Shown: positions 24,891 to 32,584 of the stretch, piece by piece
How the letters are laid out: each line of letters opens with the position of its first letter
How positions within the stretch are numbered: the stretch's first letter is position 1
DNA from: Calidifonticultor sp964387355
Lineage (GTDB): Bacteria; Actinomycetota; Humimicrobiia; Humimicrobiales; Humimicrobiaceae
DNA: 32,730 nt
Assembly (NCBI GenBank): GCA_964387355.1
Contig: CAYLWJ010000079.1
Location: forward strand, 1-32,730
Direction: 5' to 3'
Translations under genes and position numbers: made by a program
Notes under the pieces: generated by a model
The model's database searches: none
What the model saw: only the letters and a program-made list of their open reading frames with translations
What the model was told of the DNA's origin: nothing

Positions 24891-25023
24891 AATTTGGGGA
24901 GCTTAAAAGGCTGAGAGGGCTTAATAAATTATTAAATTAATAAATTATTAAATTATTAAATTTATTAAATTATTAAGCCGACCCATATAACCTGATCTAG
25001 GTAATACTAGCGTAGGGAAAATT
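24891..25023 (+). promoter_or_regulatory. TPP riboswitch (THI element) aptamer
   Basis: The conserved bases of the thiamine pyrophosphate aptamer are all readable. P1 pairs AATTT (24891-24895) with AAATT (25019-25023). GGGGAGC is followed by GGCTGAGA (24909-24916), then ACCCATATAACCTGATC, then GGTAATACTAGCGTAGGGAA. The variable P3 arm is unusually long (24918-24979). Its base is a 10-bp stem GGCTTAATAA/TTATTAAGCC and its interior is a repeat of AAATTATTAAATT words. TPP binding should lower expression of the downstream thiN-transporter operon. The class is certain from the signatures; the direction of control is from known biology. Confidence 0.97.
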
Positions 25024-25029
25024 CATTTT

Positions 25030-25213
25030 AAAACTACCAATCAAAAACCTAATTAAGCTGTATCTTGTTGTTTTTTTGCATTTTAGTCATTTTATTTTAT
25101 AAAGCTTTATAGCTGCTTTTATTTTTAGCAGTATTTTTAAGCTTTAGCAGTTTTTAAATGCAAAGAGAATGCAATAGGTTTTGGAATTTTCCATCAGGTT
25201 GGTAGTTTTTTTT
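25030..25213 (+). terminator. Long imperfect hairpin ending in a T-run; candidate riboswitch expression platform
   Basis: An outer stem AAAACTACCAA (25030-25040) pairs with TTGGTAGTTTT (25199-25209), and the right arm runs into eight T (25206-25213). Inner nested pairings occur at 25044-25050/25176-25182, 25075-25083/25156-25164, 25101-25107/25139-25145 and 25113-25117/25127-25131. The bulge at 25183-25198 is complementary to aptamer segments. This can be an intrinsic terminator under TPP control. Alternatively, a MITE-like palindromic insertion may have supplied the hairpin. Confidence 0.6.
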
Positions 25214-25346
25214 ATGCCTTAATAAAATATTATTATTAATATCTTACTTGGTTTACTTGGAGGTAAAGTTTTAAATTTTAAAAATTAAGCTTAAATTGTG
25301 CAATTAATAATAAAAAAGCAAAATAAAAAAGTTAAAAAGGATAAAA

Positions 25347-26093
25347 ATGCCAAAACAAAAAAAAGCAATTTGTGTAGCAAATGGAGATATCAAAAATTTT
25401 AGAATAATTAAAAAAATACTTGCTGATAAATTTAATTTTTATGAGCAAAATAGCAATTTTTTCATTATTGCAGCTGATGGCGGTGCATTAAACTGCTTTA
25501 ATTTAGACCTTATACCAGATGTAATTATTGGCGACATGGACAGCATAACTACAGACGTTGTCTTAAAACTTAATAAAAAATTATCTAATAAAAATACCAA
25601 TAATTACAATTTAAATAAAAATAAGATTGAAAATATGGAAAAAATAAAGAAAAAAGAAATAAGCTTTGTAAATTATAAGCAAGATAAAGATGAAAGCGAT
25701 ACTCAGCTTGCTTTAGACTATTTAGTTGATTTAGGTTTTAATAATATATTAATTTTAGGCGCTTTTGGAAGCAGAATTGACCATAGTCTTGCAAATTTAC
25801 TGCTGTTATGCAATCCAAAATACGAAAATACAGAAGTTAAAATTATCACAGAAGAAAATGAAATCTTTGTATTACAAAAATCAGGTACTATAAAAAGTGA
25901 AATAGGAAAAAAAATTTCAATTTTTTCAATGACCCCATATACCTATTTTATAAAAACTTTAGGGTTAAAATATAGTTTAAAAGATGAAAAATTATTATTT
26001 AGTCCTATAAGAGGATTAAGTAATGAATTTACTAAAAATTCTGCAAAAATAATGTTTTCAGAAGGTAAGATTTTAATAATAAAAGAACTGTAA
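25347..26093 (+). CDS. thiN: Thiamine pyrophosphokinase
   Basis: The enzyme transfers pyrophosphate from ATP to thiamine to make TPP, the ligand of the upstream riboswitch. The N-terminal catalytic domain has AADGGALNCF, LIPDVIIGDMDSI and DESDTQLALDYLVDLG, then LGAFGSRIDHSLANLLLL. The C-terminal thiamine-binding beta domain has GKKISIFSM and SPIRGLSNEF. At 248 residues it is about 30 longer than usual. The excess is a Lys/Asn-rich low-complexity run between the DMDSI and DESDTQ motifs. AAGGA about five bases before the ATG supports the start. It is first in an operon with the transporter genes that follow at 58 bases. Confidence 0.95.
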   Translation: MPKQKKAICVANGDIKNFRIIKKILADKFNFYEQNSNFFIIAADGGALNCFNLDLIPDVIIGDMDSITTDVVLKLNKKLSNKNTNNYNLNKNKIENMEKIKKKEISFVNYKQDKDESDTQLALDYLVDLGFNNILILGAFGSRIDHSLANLLLLCNPKYENTEVKIITEENEIFVLQKSGTIKSEIGKKISIFSMTPYTYFIKTLGLKYSLKDEKLLFSPIRGLSNEFTKNSAKIMFSEGKILIIKEL

Positions 26094-26150
26094 GTTATAA
26101 AAATTATAAAAAAATTTATCAAAAACTAAATTAAATAAGATTAAAAGAAT

Positions 26151-27005
26151 ATGATTAAAAAAAATAATAAAAATGTTTCCAAAAATAATGTAAGTTATTA
26201 TAAGAGAGATACTAAAATAAGAATAAAAAATTTATCCTATCCTTTAGTGTTTTTTCTTGCCAGTATTATAATTTGGGAAGCAATTTCAAGAGCAAGTATC
26301 TTACCACAGTTTATTTTACCTTCGCCAAGCAGTATTATTATAAGTCTATTTAAAGACTTTAAAAACATGTACATTCATATTTTAGCAACTATTTATGAAA
26401 CTTCAGTTGGGTTTAGTATCTCAGTAGTACTTGCAGTCATTATTGCAATTGTTATGGATGCTTTTATAAACGTAAGAAAAACTTTACTACCTCTTTTAAT
26501 TATCTCACAAACTATACCAATAATTATACTTGCTCCTCTTTTTGTAATTTGGTTTGGCTATGGATATTTGCCAAAAATAATAATTGTAATTTTAATTTGC
26601 TTTTTCCCAATATCAATTAGCTTGCTTCAAAATTTGATGGGAACAGATAAGGAATTTATTGATTTACTTCGCTCAATGGGAGCAAAAAAATTACAAATAT
26701 ATAAATACGTTAAAATACCGTATGCAATGCCAGGTTTTTTTTCAGGATTAAAGATAGCAGCAACTTATTCAATAATGGGCGCAACTATAGCTGAATGGGT
26801 TGGTGGAAAAATTGGGTTGGGGGTTTACATGATCCGTGCTAAACATTCTTTTTCTACTGATAAGGTTTTTGCTGCAATAATAATAGTTGTGATACTGAGT
26901 TTAGCCCTTATAAAATTAATTGAATTTATTGAAAAAAAGATAATGCCTTGGCAAAAAATACAAGAGCATGAATTTAATTATCAAAATTTAAATAGTAAAA
27001 AATAA
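26151..27005 (+). CDS. thiX: ABC transporter permease, thiamine-pyrimidine type (ThiX-like)
   Basis: This is the inner-membrane channel subunit of an ABC importer of the NitT/TauT (SsuC-like) class. After a basic N-terminus (residues 1-25) there are about six membrane helices. The cytoplasmic EAA-type loop is visible as DLLRSMGAKKLQIYKYVKIP, which docks on the ATPase. APLFVIWFGYG and MGATIAEWVGG are typical of this permease family. The substrate is assigned from its neighbours: the riboswitch, thiN and a THI5-like binding protein. It would act with the genes at 27025 and 28236. Its own ribosome-binding site is weak, so coupling to thiN is possible. Confidence 0.9.
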   Translation: MIKKNNKNVSKNNVSYYKRDTKIRIKNLSYPLVFFLASIIIWEAISRASILPQFILPSPSSIIISLFKDFKNMYIHILATIYETSVGFSISVVLAVIIAIVMDAFINVRKTLLPLLIISQTIPIIILAPLFVIWFGYGYLPKIIIVILICFFPISISLLQNLMGTDKEFIDLLRSMGAKKLQIYKYVKIPYAMPGFFSGLKIAATYSIMGATIAEWVGGKIGLGVYMIRAKHSFSTDKVFAAIIIVVILSLALIKLIEFIEKKIMPWQKIQEHEFNYQNLNSKK

Positions 27006-27024
27006 ATTAGGGAGGTTAAAAATA

Positions 27025-28104
27025 ATGCAAAGTAAAGTAATAACAAATGTCTTAAAAAAATTTTTACAAAAAATCTTAAAAAATAGAAAAAACATCAGAC
27101 TCATATCTATTAGCATGCTTTCTATTTTTTTGTCTTTTTGCTTGATTTTTTCCAGTCTATCATGCTCAACTGCTTCAAAAATCACTGAAGAACAAACCCA
27201 GTCTATTAAAAGAGTAAAGGTAATACTTGACTGGGTGCCAAATACAAATCACACAGGTATTTATGTTGCTCAAAGTGAAGGATATTACAAAGAAGAGGGT
27301 TTAGAAGTTGAAATAATTCAGCCATCCGAAGGAGGTAGTCCTGATTTAATTGCTGCTGGAAAAGGAGAATTCGGAATTAGTTATCAAGAACAAGTTACAT
27401 ATGCAAGAACTGCTGAAAATCCATTACCTGTGGTTGCAATTGCTGCAATCATTCAACATAATACTTCTGGGTTTGCATCACCTGCTGAAAAAAATATAAA
27501 ATCTCCAAAAGATTTTGAAAATAAAAAGTATGGAGGATATGGTTCCCCATTAGAAGAGGCTTTTTTAAAAGAAATCATGAAAAAATATAACGCTGATTAT
27601 AACAAAGTAGAAATAGTAAATATCGGCGCTGCCGATTTCTTAACAAGCGTTAAAAAAGATGTTGATTTTGCTTGGATTTATTATGGTTGGGACGGAATAG
27701 CAGCTGAAGTTAAGGGAATTAAGCTTAACTTTTTACTTTTACAAGACCTTGACAATACACTTGATTTTTATACTCCAGTATTTATAACTAGTGAAAAGAT
27801 AATAAAAGAACAGCCAGAATTAGTAAAAAAATTTTTAAAAGCAACTGAAAAGGGTTATATTTTTTCTATTAATAATCCTGAGAAAGCTGCAGAAATTTTA
27901 TTATCTTATGTACCAGAATTAGATAAAGACATAATAATTGCAAGTCAAAAATATTTAGCAAAACAATATATGGCAGATTCAAAAAAATGGGGTTATATGA
28001 AACTATCAATTTGGGAAAAATTTGGAAATTGGATGTATGAAAATGGTTTAATAAATAAAAAATTAGATACTCAAAATGCATTTACAAATGATTTTTTGCC
28101 ATAA
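27025..28104 (+). CDS. thiY: THI5/NMT1-like substrate-binding lipoprotein (ThiY-like)
   Basis: This periplasmic-type binding protein delivers thiamine precursor pyrimidine, or thiamine itself, to the permease. A strongly basic N-terminus leads into a hydrophobic helix and a lipobox-like SLSC with Cys47, so it should be a membrane-anchored lipoprotein. The mature part opens with VKVILDWVPNTNHTGIYVAQSEGYYKEEGLEVEI, the hallmark of the THI5/ThiY family, whose members bind formylaminopyrimidine or HMP. An Asp-Trp pair and Tyr-rich pocket segments (AWIYYGWDG) are visible. GGGAGG at 27010-27015 precedes the ATG. It is 19 bases after the permease gene. Ligand choice between pyrimidine and thiamine cannot be settled from sequence. 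Confidence 0.92.
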   Translation: MQSKVITNVLKKFLQKILKNRKNIRLISISMLSIFLSFCLIFSSLSCSTASKITEEQTQSIKRVKVILDWVPNTNHTGIYVAQSEGYYKEEGLEVEIIQPSEGGSPDLIAAGKGEFGISYQEQVTYARTAENPLPVVAIAAIIQHNTSGFASPAEKNIKSPKDFENKKYGGYGSPLEEAFLKEIMKKYNADYNKVEIVNIGAADFLTSVKKDVDFAWIYYGWDGIAAEVKGIKLNFLLLQDLDNTLDFYTPVFITSEKIIKEQPELVKKFLKATEKGYIFSINNPEKAAEILLSYVPELDKDIIIASQKYLAKQYMADSKKWGYMKLSIWEKFGNWMYENGLINKKLDTQNAFTNDFLP

Positions 28105-28235
28105 GTTAATATAAGTTAACATAAGTTAGCATTATTTGCTAAAAATTTTAAAAATTCCATTTTTTAAAAAACTAAGACTAACTAAAAAACATAAAATAAG
28201 TATACAAGTTTTAAATTAATACAAAGATTAATATT

Positions 28236-29018
28236 ATGAGTTACAAAGAAGATAATTTAAAAACAGTAAAAACAGAAAATAAAATATTACTTGAAACTAG
28301 AAATATAAAAAAGACTTTTATTGATTTGTTTACATTGAAAGACATTTCAATAAAGCTTTATAAAAACCAATTTGTAACAATTTTAGGTCCTAGCGGTTGT
28401 GGGAAAAGTACTTTATTTGACATTATTGCAGGGCTAGAACTTCCTGATAAAGGAGAGGTTTTTATTGAAGGAAAGCTTTATAACGGTATAACTGGCAGGG
28501 TAAGCTATATGCATCAAAAGGATTTACTTTTTCCATGGAATACAATTTTAGATAATTTAGCAATTCCATTATTAATAAAAGGCTACAAAAATAAAGAAGC
28601 TTATGAAGTTATCAGAAAACATCTGCCAACTTTTGGTCTTAATGGATTTGAAAACAACTTTCCCAATCAATTATCAGGAGGAATGCGGCAAAGAGCTGCT
28701 TTACTTAGAACATATTTATTTTCAAGCGATATAATGCTTCTTGATGAGCCATTTGGAAGCTTAGATGCTATTACTAGAAAAAAAATGCAAGTTTGGCTAC
28801 TTGAAATTCTGGAAAAAATAAATGCATCTATTTTATTTATTACACACGATATAGACGAAGCAATTTTTCTTTCTGATAAAATTTATCTTTTATCTGAAAG
28901 ACCAGCAATTGTTAAAAAGGCTTTTGAAGTTAATATAAAAAGACCTAGAGATAGTTTAACTTTTACTAGTATAGAATTCAATAAAATAAAAGAGGATATA
29001 TTAAAAATATTAATTTAG
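28236..29018 (+). CDS. thiZ: ABC transporter ATPase (ThiZ-like)
   Basis: This is the nucleotide-binding subunit that powers the importer. The 260 residues show Walker A GPSGCGKST, a Q-loop MHQKDLLFPW, the signature LSGGMRQR, Walker B IMLLDEPFG, the D-loop SLDA and the H-loop FITHDIDEA. All are intact, and it belongs to the NitT/TauT-type ATPase class that pairs with this permease and binding protein. A 131-base gap separates it from the binding-protein gene with no clear terminator in between. It is probably in the same TPP-controlled transcript. Confidence 0.93.
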   Translation: MSYKEDNLKTVKTENKILLETRNIKKTFIDLFTLKDISIKLYKNQFVTILGPSGCGKSTLFDIIAGLELPDKGEVFIEGKLYNGITGRVSYMHQKDLLFPWNTILDNLAIPLLIKGYKNKEAYEVIRKHLPTFGLNGFENNFPNQLSGGMRQRAALLRTYLFSSDIMLLDEPFGSLDAITRKKMQVWLLEILEKINASILFITHDIDEAIFLSDKIYLLSERPAIVKKAFEVNIKRPRDSLTFTSIEFNKIKEDILKILI

Positions 29019-29094
29019 AAATAAACTAATAGTCTTTTAGTTAATTATTATTATATTCTGTAATTATTTTTTAAAAGCTAAACTAAATAAAAAA

Positions 29095-29100
29095 AGGAGG
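29095..29100 (+). promoter_or_regulatory. Perfect Shine-Dalgarno AGGAGG
   Basis: AGGAGG lies five bases before the ATG at 29106. It is the strongest ribosome-binding site in the window, suggesting that the small protein is made at high level. Confidence 0.85.
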
Positions 29101-29105
29101 AAAAA

Positions 29106-29405
29106 ATGATAATTATTCAAGTAAGTCTATATCCTACAGGCACAGCACATATAGAGGAACTAGTACAAATTTTTTGGGATGAACTAAAAAATCAAAATAT
29201 TGAATTTAAAGTTACACCAATGAGCACTGTTATAATCTATCCACCAATTAACAGCAAAGACAATGCAGAAATTGATGAAGAAAAAGCATTAATGTCCGTT
29301 TTTAAGGCGTATAAAAAAGCTAGATTAAAAGGTAAAGCAGTTATAGTATTAACCCTAACAACTGGAACAAAAGAAGAACTAAAGAAAACTTTAGAGTTTG
29401 CTTAA
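29106..29405 (+). CDS. Small thiamine-binding protein of the MTH1187/YkoF type
   Basis: The 99-residue protein has IIQVSLYPTGTAHIEELVQIF at its start, PMSTVIIYPPI in the middle, and a GKAVIVLTLTTG strand near its end. These fit the ferredoxin-like MTH1187/YkoF fold, whose YkoF members bind thiamine or HMP. It equals one half of the duplicated YkoF. There is no signal peptide or membrane helix, so it should be cytosolic. Placement as last gene of a TPP-regulated uptake operon supports a role in holding or handing over imported thiamine. The family call rests on motif likeness and context, so the exact role is inference. Confidence 0.78.
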   Translation: MIIIQVSLYPTGTAHIEELVQIFWDELKNQNIEFKVTPMSTVIIYPPINSKDNAEIDEEKALMSVFKAYKKARLKGKAVIVLTLTTGTKEELKKTLEFA

Positions 29406-29421
29406 TACAAATTATATTTAG

Positions 29422-29465
29422 TTAATTAGTTCTTGCTGAATTATAAATCAGCAAGAACTAATTAA
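29422..29465. terminator. 18-bp bidirectional terminator hairpin between convergent genes
   Basis: TTAATTAGTTCTTGCTGA (29422-29439) pairs perfectly with 29448-29465 around an 8-base loop. It serves the thiamine operon on the plus strand and pcrA on the minus strand. Its right arm includes the pcrA stop codon at 29462-29464. AT-rich tracts flank both sides. Confidence 0.88.
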
Positions 29466-31756
29466 GAAATTTTCCTAATTGGTGAAAAACTAACCAATAG
29501 ATGCTTAATTCCTACATTTTCAAATAATACATCTATTTCAACATCATCTTTTAATTTCTTAACTTTTACAACTTCACCTTTTCCCCAAATTTTATGCTCA
29601 ATTAAATCCCCAGCTTTATAATCATAAAATATATTTAAATCATTACTTGAATAATCATCCCATAAATTATCTTCACTCAAACCTGCTTTTTTATTTAAAA
29701 CAGCTGATTTTTTTGATATAAAATCAAAATTTTTTATATTTTTACTTTCTGATAAGTTTTCATCATAAATCAGATTCTGCGGTATTTCTCTTAAAAATCT
29801 TGAAATTGTTCTATAACTTGTATCTCCATATATAGTATGGCTTAACGCTGCTGTTAAAAAAACCTTTTGTTTAGCCCTTGTTATTCCAACATAACAAAGT
29901 CTTCTTTCTTCCTCTAGCTCTGATAAACTGTTATAGCTCCTTGAGTGTGGAAAAATCCCTTCTTCCATTCCAACAATAAAAACAATTGGGAATTCTAGCC
30001 CCTTCGCATTATGAAGAGTCATTAACACTACTGCATCCACATCTTCATCGTAATTATCTATATCAGAAATTAATGAAACTTCTTCAAGAAAATTATCAAG
30101 TCTATCCAAATCAGACTTTTCGATTTTATCTAAACTTGATTTGTCAAGTTTGTCTAAATCTCTTAAATTAGTTGTATTAATATCACTATCAGACTTATTT
30201 TCAAATTCTCTTGCTACTGTTAATAATTCTTTTAAGTTTTCAATTCTATTTAATGAATCAATTGTATTTTCATACTCTAGTTCTTTAATATATCCTGTTT
30301 TTGTCCAAATATATTCTATTAACTGGTCAATTTTATGTTCTTGAGCATAATTTCTAAAATCAGATATAAGAGTAATAAAATCATTAATTCTTGCTTTTGT
30401 AGAAGAACTTATTGTTTTAATTTCATTATTATTATAAAAAGCTTCAACAAAAGTAATTTTATTGTTTACAGCAAATTTTTCTATTTCACTTAAAGTAGTT
30501 TTCCCTATTTTTCTCGAAGGAACATTAACAATTCTAAGAAGACTCACAATGTCATGCGGATTTGATATAAATTTTAAGTATGCTAATATATCTTTAATTT
30601 CTTTTCTATCGTAAAATCTTAATCCCCCAAAAATTTTATATGGTATATTTTCTTTAATAAAAATTTCTTCAATAGCTCTCGATTGTGCATTTGTTCTATA
30701 AAAGATGGCAAAATCTTTATACTTTTTTTTCTCTTCATTTATAAATTTCTTTATCTTATCAATAATAAATTTTACCTCTTGTTTTTCATCTGAAGCAATA
30801 AATTTTGAAATTAACTCACCCTCATGATTCTCTGTCCATAATTTCTTTCTCTTCCTATTTTCATTATTTGCAATTAAGTAATTTGCTGCGCTAAGTATAT
30901 TTTTTGTTGACCTGTAATTTTGCTCTAGTTTAATTATTTTTGTATTAGTAAAATTTTTATCAAAATTAATAATATTAGAAATTTCGGCACCTCTCCAACT
31001 GTAAATACTTTGGTCATCATCTCCAACTACATAAACATTTTTATATTTTTGAGCAAGTAAAAGAACAATTTCATTTTGTGCTAAATTAGTATCTTGAAAC
31101 TCATCTACTAATATATATTTAAATTTTTCCTGATATTTTTCTCTAACTTCTGGGAAAGCTTTTAGAATATCAACAACATACATTAGTAAGTCATCAAAAT
31201 CAACAGCATTTGCTTTAACTAACTTTTTTTGATATAAAGGATAAACCTGCGCAACAATTTTTTCATAATAATCACTTGCATTTTTTACATAACTATCGCT
31301 ATCAATTAGCTTATTTTTAGCATCTGAAATAACTGCTTGTATTGCTCGTGGTGGAAATCTTTTAGAGTCTATATTTAGTTCCGACAGACATTTTGAAATT
31401 AAGCTTAATTGATCTTCTTCATCATAAATAATAAAATTAGAAGAAAGCCCAATTTTTGAAATTTCCTGTCTTAAAATTCTTGCACAAAAAGAATGAAAAG
31501 TACTTACCCACATAACTTCGCCAATTTTTCCTACTAATTCAACCACCCTTTTTTTCATTTCTCTTGCAGCTTTGTTTGTAAAAGTAATGGCAAGAATATT
31601 AAATGGGTCAACTTTAAGTTCTTTTATAAGATAGCATATTTTATAAGTTAGTACTCTTGTTTTACCGCTTCCTGCACCAGCTATAATTAACAGAGGGCAT
31701 CCAAATGTTTTTACTGCTATCAATTGTTGTTTATTAAGATATTTTTCTAACTCCAC
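29462..31756 (-). CDS. pcrA: ATP-dependent DNA helicase PcrA/UvrD
   Basis: This is a superfamily 1A 3'-5' helicase for repair and plasmid or fork processing. All helicase motifs are present: Q-motif LNKQQ, motif I AGAGSGKTRVL, motif II VDEFQDTN, motif III GDDDQSIYSWRGA, motif IV LEQNYRST, motif V TLHNAKGLEFPIVF, and motif VI YVGITRAK. The C-terminus (HKIWGKGEVVKV) matches the PcrA Tudor-like tail that contacts RNA polymerase. The 764-residue length is close to the norm. A Leu-Asp-Lys/Arg low-complexity run at about 525-557 sits in subdomain 2B. The start is GTG at 31756. It lies 30 bases after aroF, probably cotranscribed. Confidence 0.95.
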   Translation of the reverse strand: MELEKYLNKQQLIAVKTFGCPLLIIAGAGSGKTRVLTYKICYLIKELKVDPFNILAITFTNKAAREMKKRVVELVGKIGEVMWVSTFHSFCARILRQEISKIGLSSNFIIYDEEDQLSLISKCLSELNIDSKRFPPRAIQAVISDAKNKLIDSDSYVKNASDYYEKIVAQVYPLYQKKLVKANAVDFDDLLMYVVDILKAFPEVREKYQEKFKYILVDEFQDTNLAQNEIVLLLAQKYKNVYVVGDDDQSIYSWRGAEISNIINFDKNFTNTKIIKLEQNYRSTKNILSAANYLIANNENRKRKKLWTENHEGELISKFIASDEKQEVKFIIDKIKKFINEEKKKYKDFAIFYRTNAQSRAIEEIFIKENIPYKIFGGLRFYDRKEIKDILAYLKFISNPHDIVSLLRIVNVPSRKIGKTTLSEIEKFAVNNKITFVEAFYNNNEIKTISSSTKARINDFITLISDFRNYAQEHKIDQLIEYIWTKTGYIKELEYENTIDSLNRIENLKELLTVAREFENKSDSDINTTNLRDLDKLDKSSLDKIEKSDLDRLDNFLEEVSLISDIDNYDEDVDAVVLMTLHNAKGLEFPIVFIVGMEEGIFPHSRSYNSLSELEEERRLCYVGITRAKQKVFLTAALSHTIYGDTSYRTISRFLREIPQNLIYDENLSESKNIKNFDFISKKSAVLNKKAGLSEDNLWDDYSSNDLNIFYDYKAGDLIEHKIWGKGEVVKVKKLKDDVEIDVLFENVGIKHLLVSFSPIRKIS
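30095..30170. repeat. Degenerate repeat inside pcrA encoding Leu-Asp-Lys/Arg units
   Basis: TCTAAACTTGATTTGTC-like words recur about four times, in frame. They encode LDKLDKSSLDKIEKSDLDRL within the variable 2B region of the helicase. Confidence 0.6.
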
Positions 31757-31786
31757 GATTTTCTTTGTTAATCCAACTTGGTTTTT

Positions 31787-32584
31787 TTATCTTATCTTTT
31801 TACCAAAAAAATCTGCAATATATTTTACCTGATGAATTAGCTCTTTTATTTGCTTTGCATTTAAAGCTTGCTGGCCATCACATAAAGCTTTTTCAGGGTC
31901 TGTATGTACCTCTACAATCAAACCGTCTGCACCAACTGCAACAGCAGCTCTGCTCATTGGTATAACAAGGTCACTTTGCCCGACAGCATGAGAAGGATCA
32001 ATAATTATCGGCAATTTACTTAGTTTTTTTATTACAGGGACTGCCGATAAATCTAAAGTAAATCTTGTATATGGCTCAAATGTTCTAATACCCCTTTCAC
32101 ACAATACAACTTCAATATCTCCAGATGTAGTAATATATTCAACAGCAAGCAGCCATTCTTTAATTGTTGATGCCCATCCTCTCTTTAAAATGACAGACTT
32201 ATTCATTTGGCTTGCAACTTTCCCAACTTTTTTTAACAATGCGAAATTAGACATATTCCTCGTCCCAATTTGCAAAACATCAACAAATTTAGCTACTTGC
32301 TCAACAGTATCAGCATCAGTAACTTCTGTAACAGTTTTTAGTTGATATTTTTGAGCAACTTCCTTTATTAGTTCAAGACCTTTTCTTTCCAAGCCTTGAA
32401 AGCTATAAGGAGAAGTTCTTGGCTTATAAGCTCCGCCTCTTAAGTAAGACAAGCCACATTCTTTTACCAAAGCAGCAATTGAATCAATTTGTTCCCGACT
32501 TTCAATTGCACAAGGTCCTGCAATAACTGTAATAAACCCTTCTTTTATTATTTGTGCACCTTTTCTGTCAACCTTACTTTCCAT
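31787..32584 (-). CDS. aroF: 3-deoxy-7-phosphoheptulonate synthase, short type I-beta form
   Basis: The enzyme condenses PEP with erythrose 4-phosphate to make DAHP, the first shikimate-pathway step. The barrel is complete: AGPCAIES, LRGGAYKPRTSPYSFQG, GTRNMSNF, ILKRGWAST, CERGIRTFE, DPSHAVGQSDL and EVHTDPEKALCDGQQAL, with the metal Cys, His and Glu ligands. I use the ATG at 32584, preceded by GGATGG; a TTG five codons earlier overlaps this likely ribosome-binding site. At 265 residues the usual N-terminal regulatory domain (ferredoxin-like or chorismate mutase) is absent. No open frame upstream in the window restores it. This core-only form is known from some archaea and bacteria. No other aromatic gene is nearby. 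Confidence 0.95.
   Translation of the reverse strand: MESKVDRKGAQIIKEGFITVIAGPCAIESREQIDSIAALVKECGLSYLRGGAYKPRTSPYSFQGLERKGLELIKEVAQKYQLKTVTEVTDADTVEQVAKFVDVLQIGTRNMSNFALLKKVGKVASQMNKSVILKRGWASTIKEWLLAVEYITTSGDIEVVLCERGIRTFEPYTRFTLDLSAVPVIKKLSKLPIIIDPSHAVGQSDLVIPMSRAAVAVGADGLIVEVHTDPEKALCDGQQALNAKQIKELIHQVKYIADFFGKKIR

Noticed and set aside
26988..27185. Minus-strand open frame of 65 codons with a hydrophobic run
   Set aside because: It is antisense to the signal peptide of the binding lipoprotein, and the hydrophobicity is a by-product of the complementary Lys/Phe codons.
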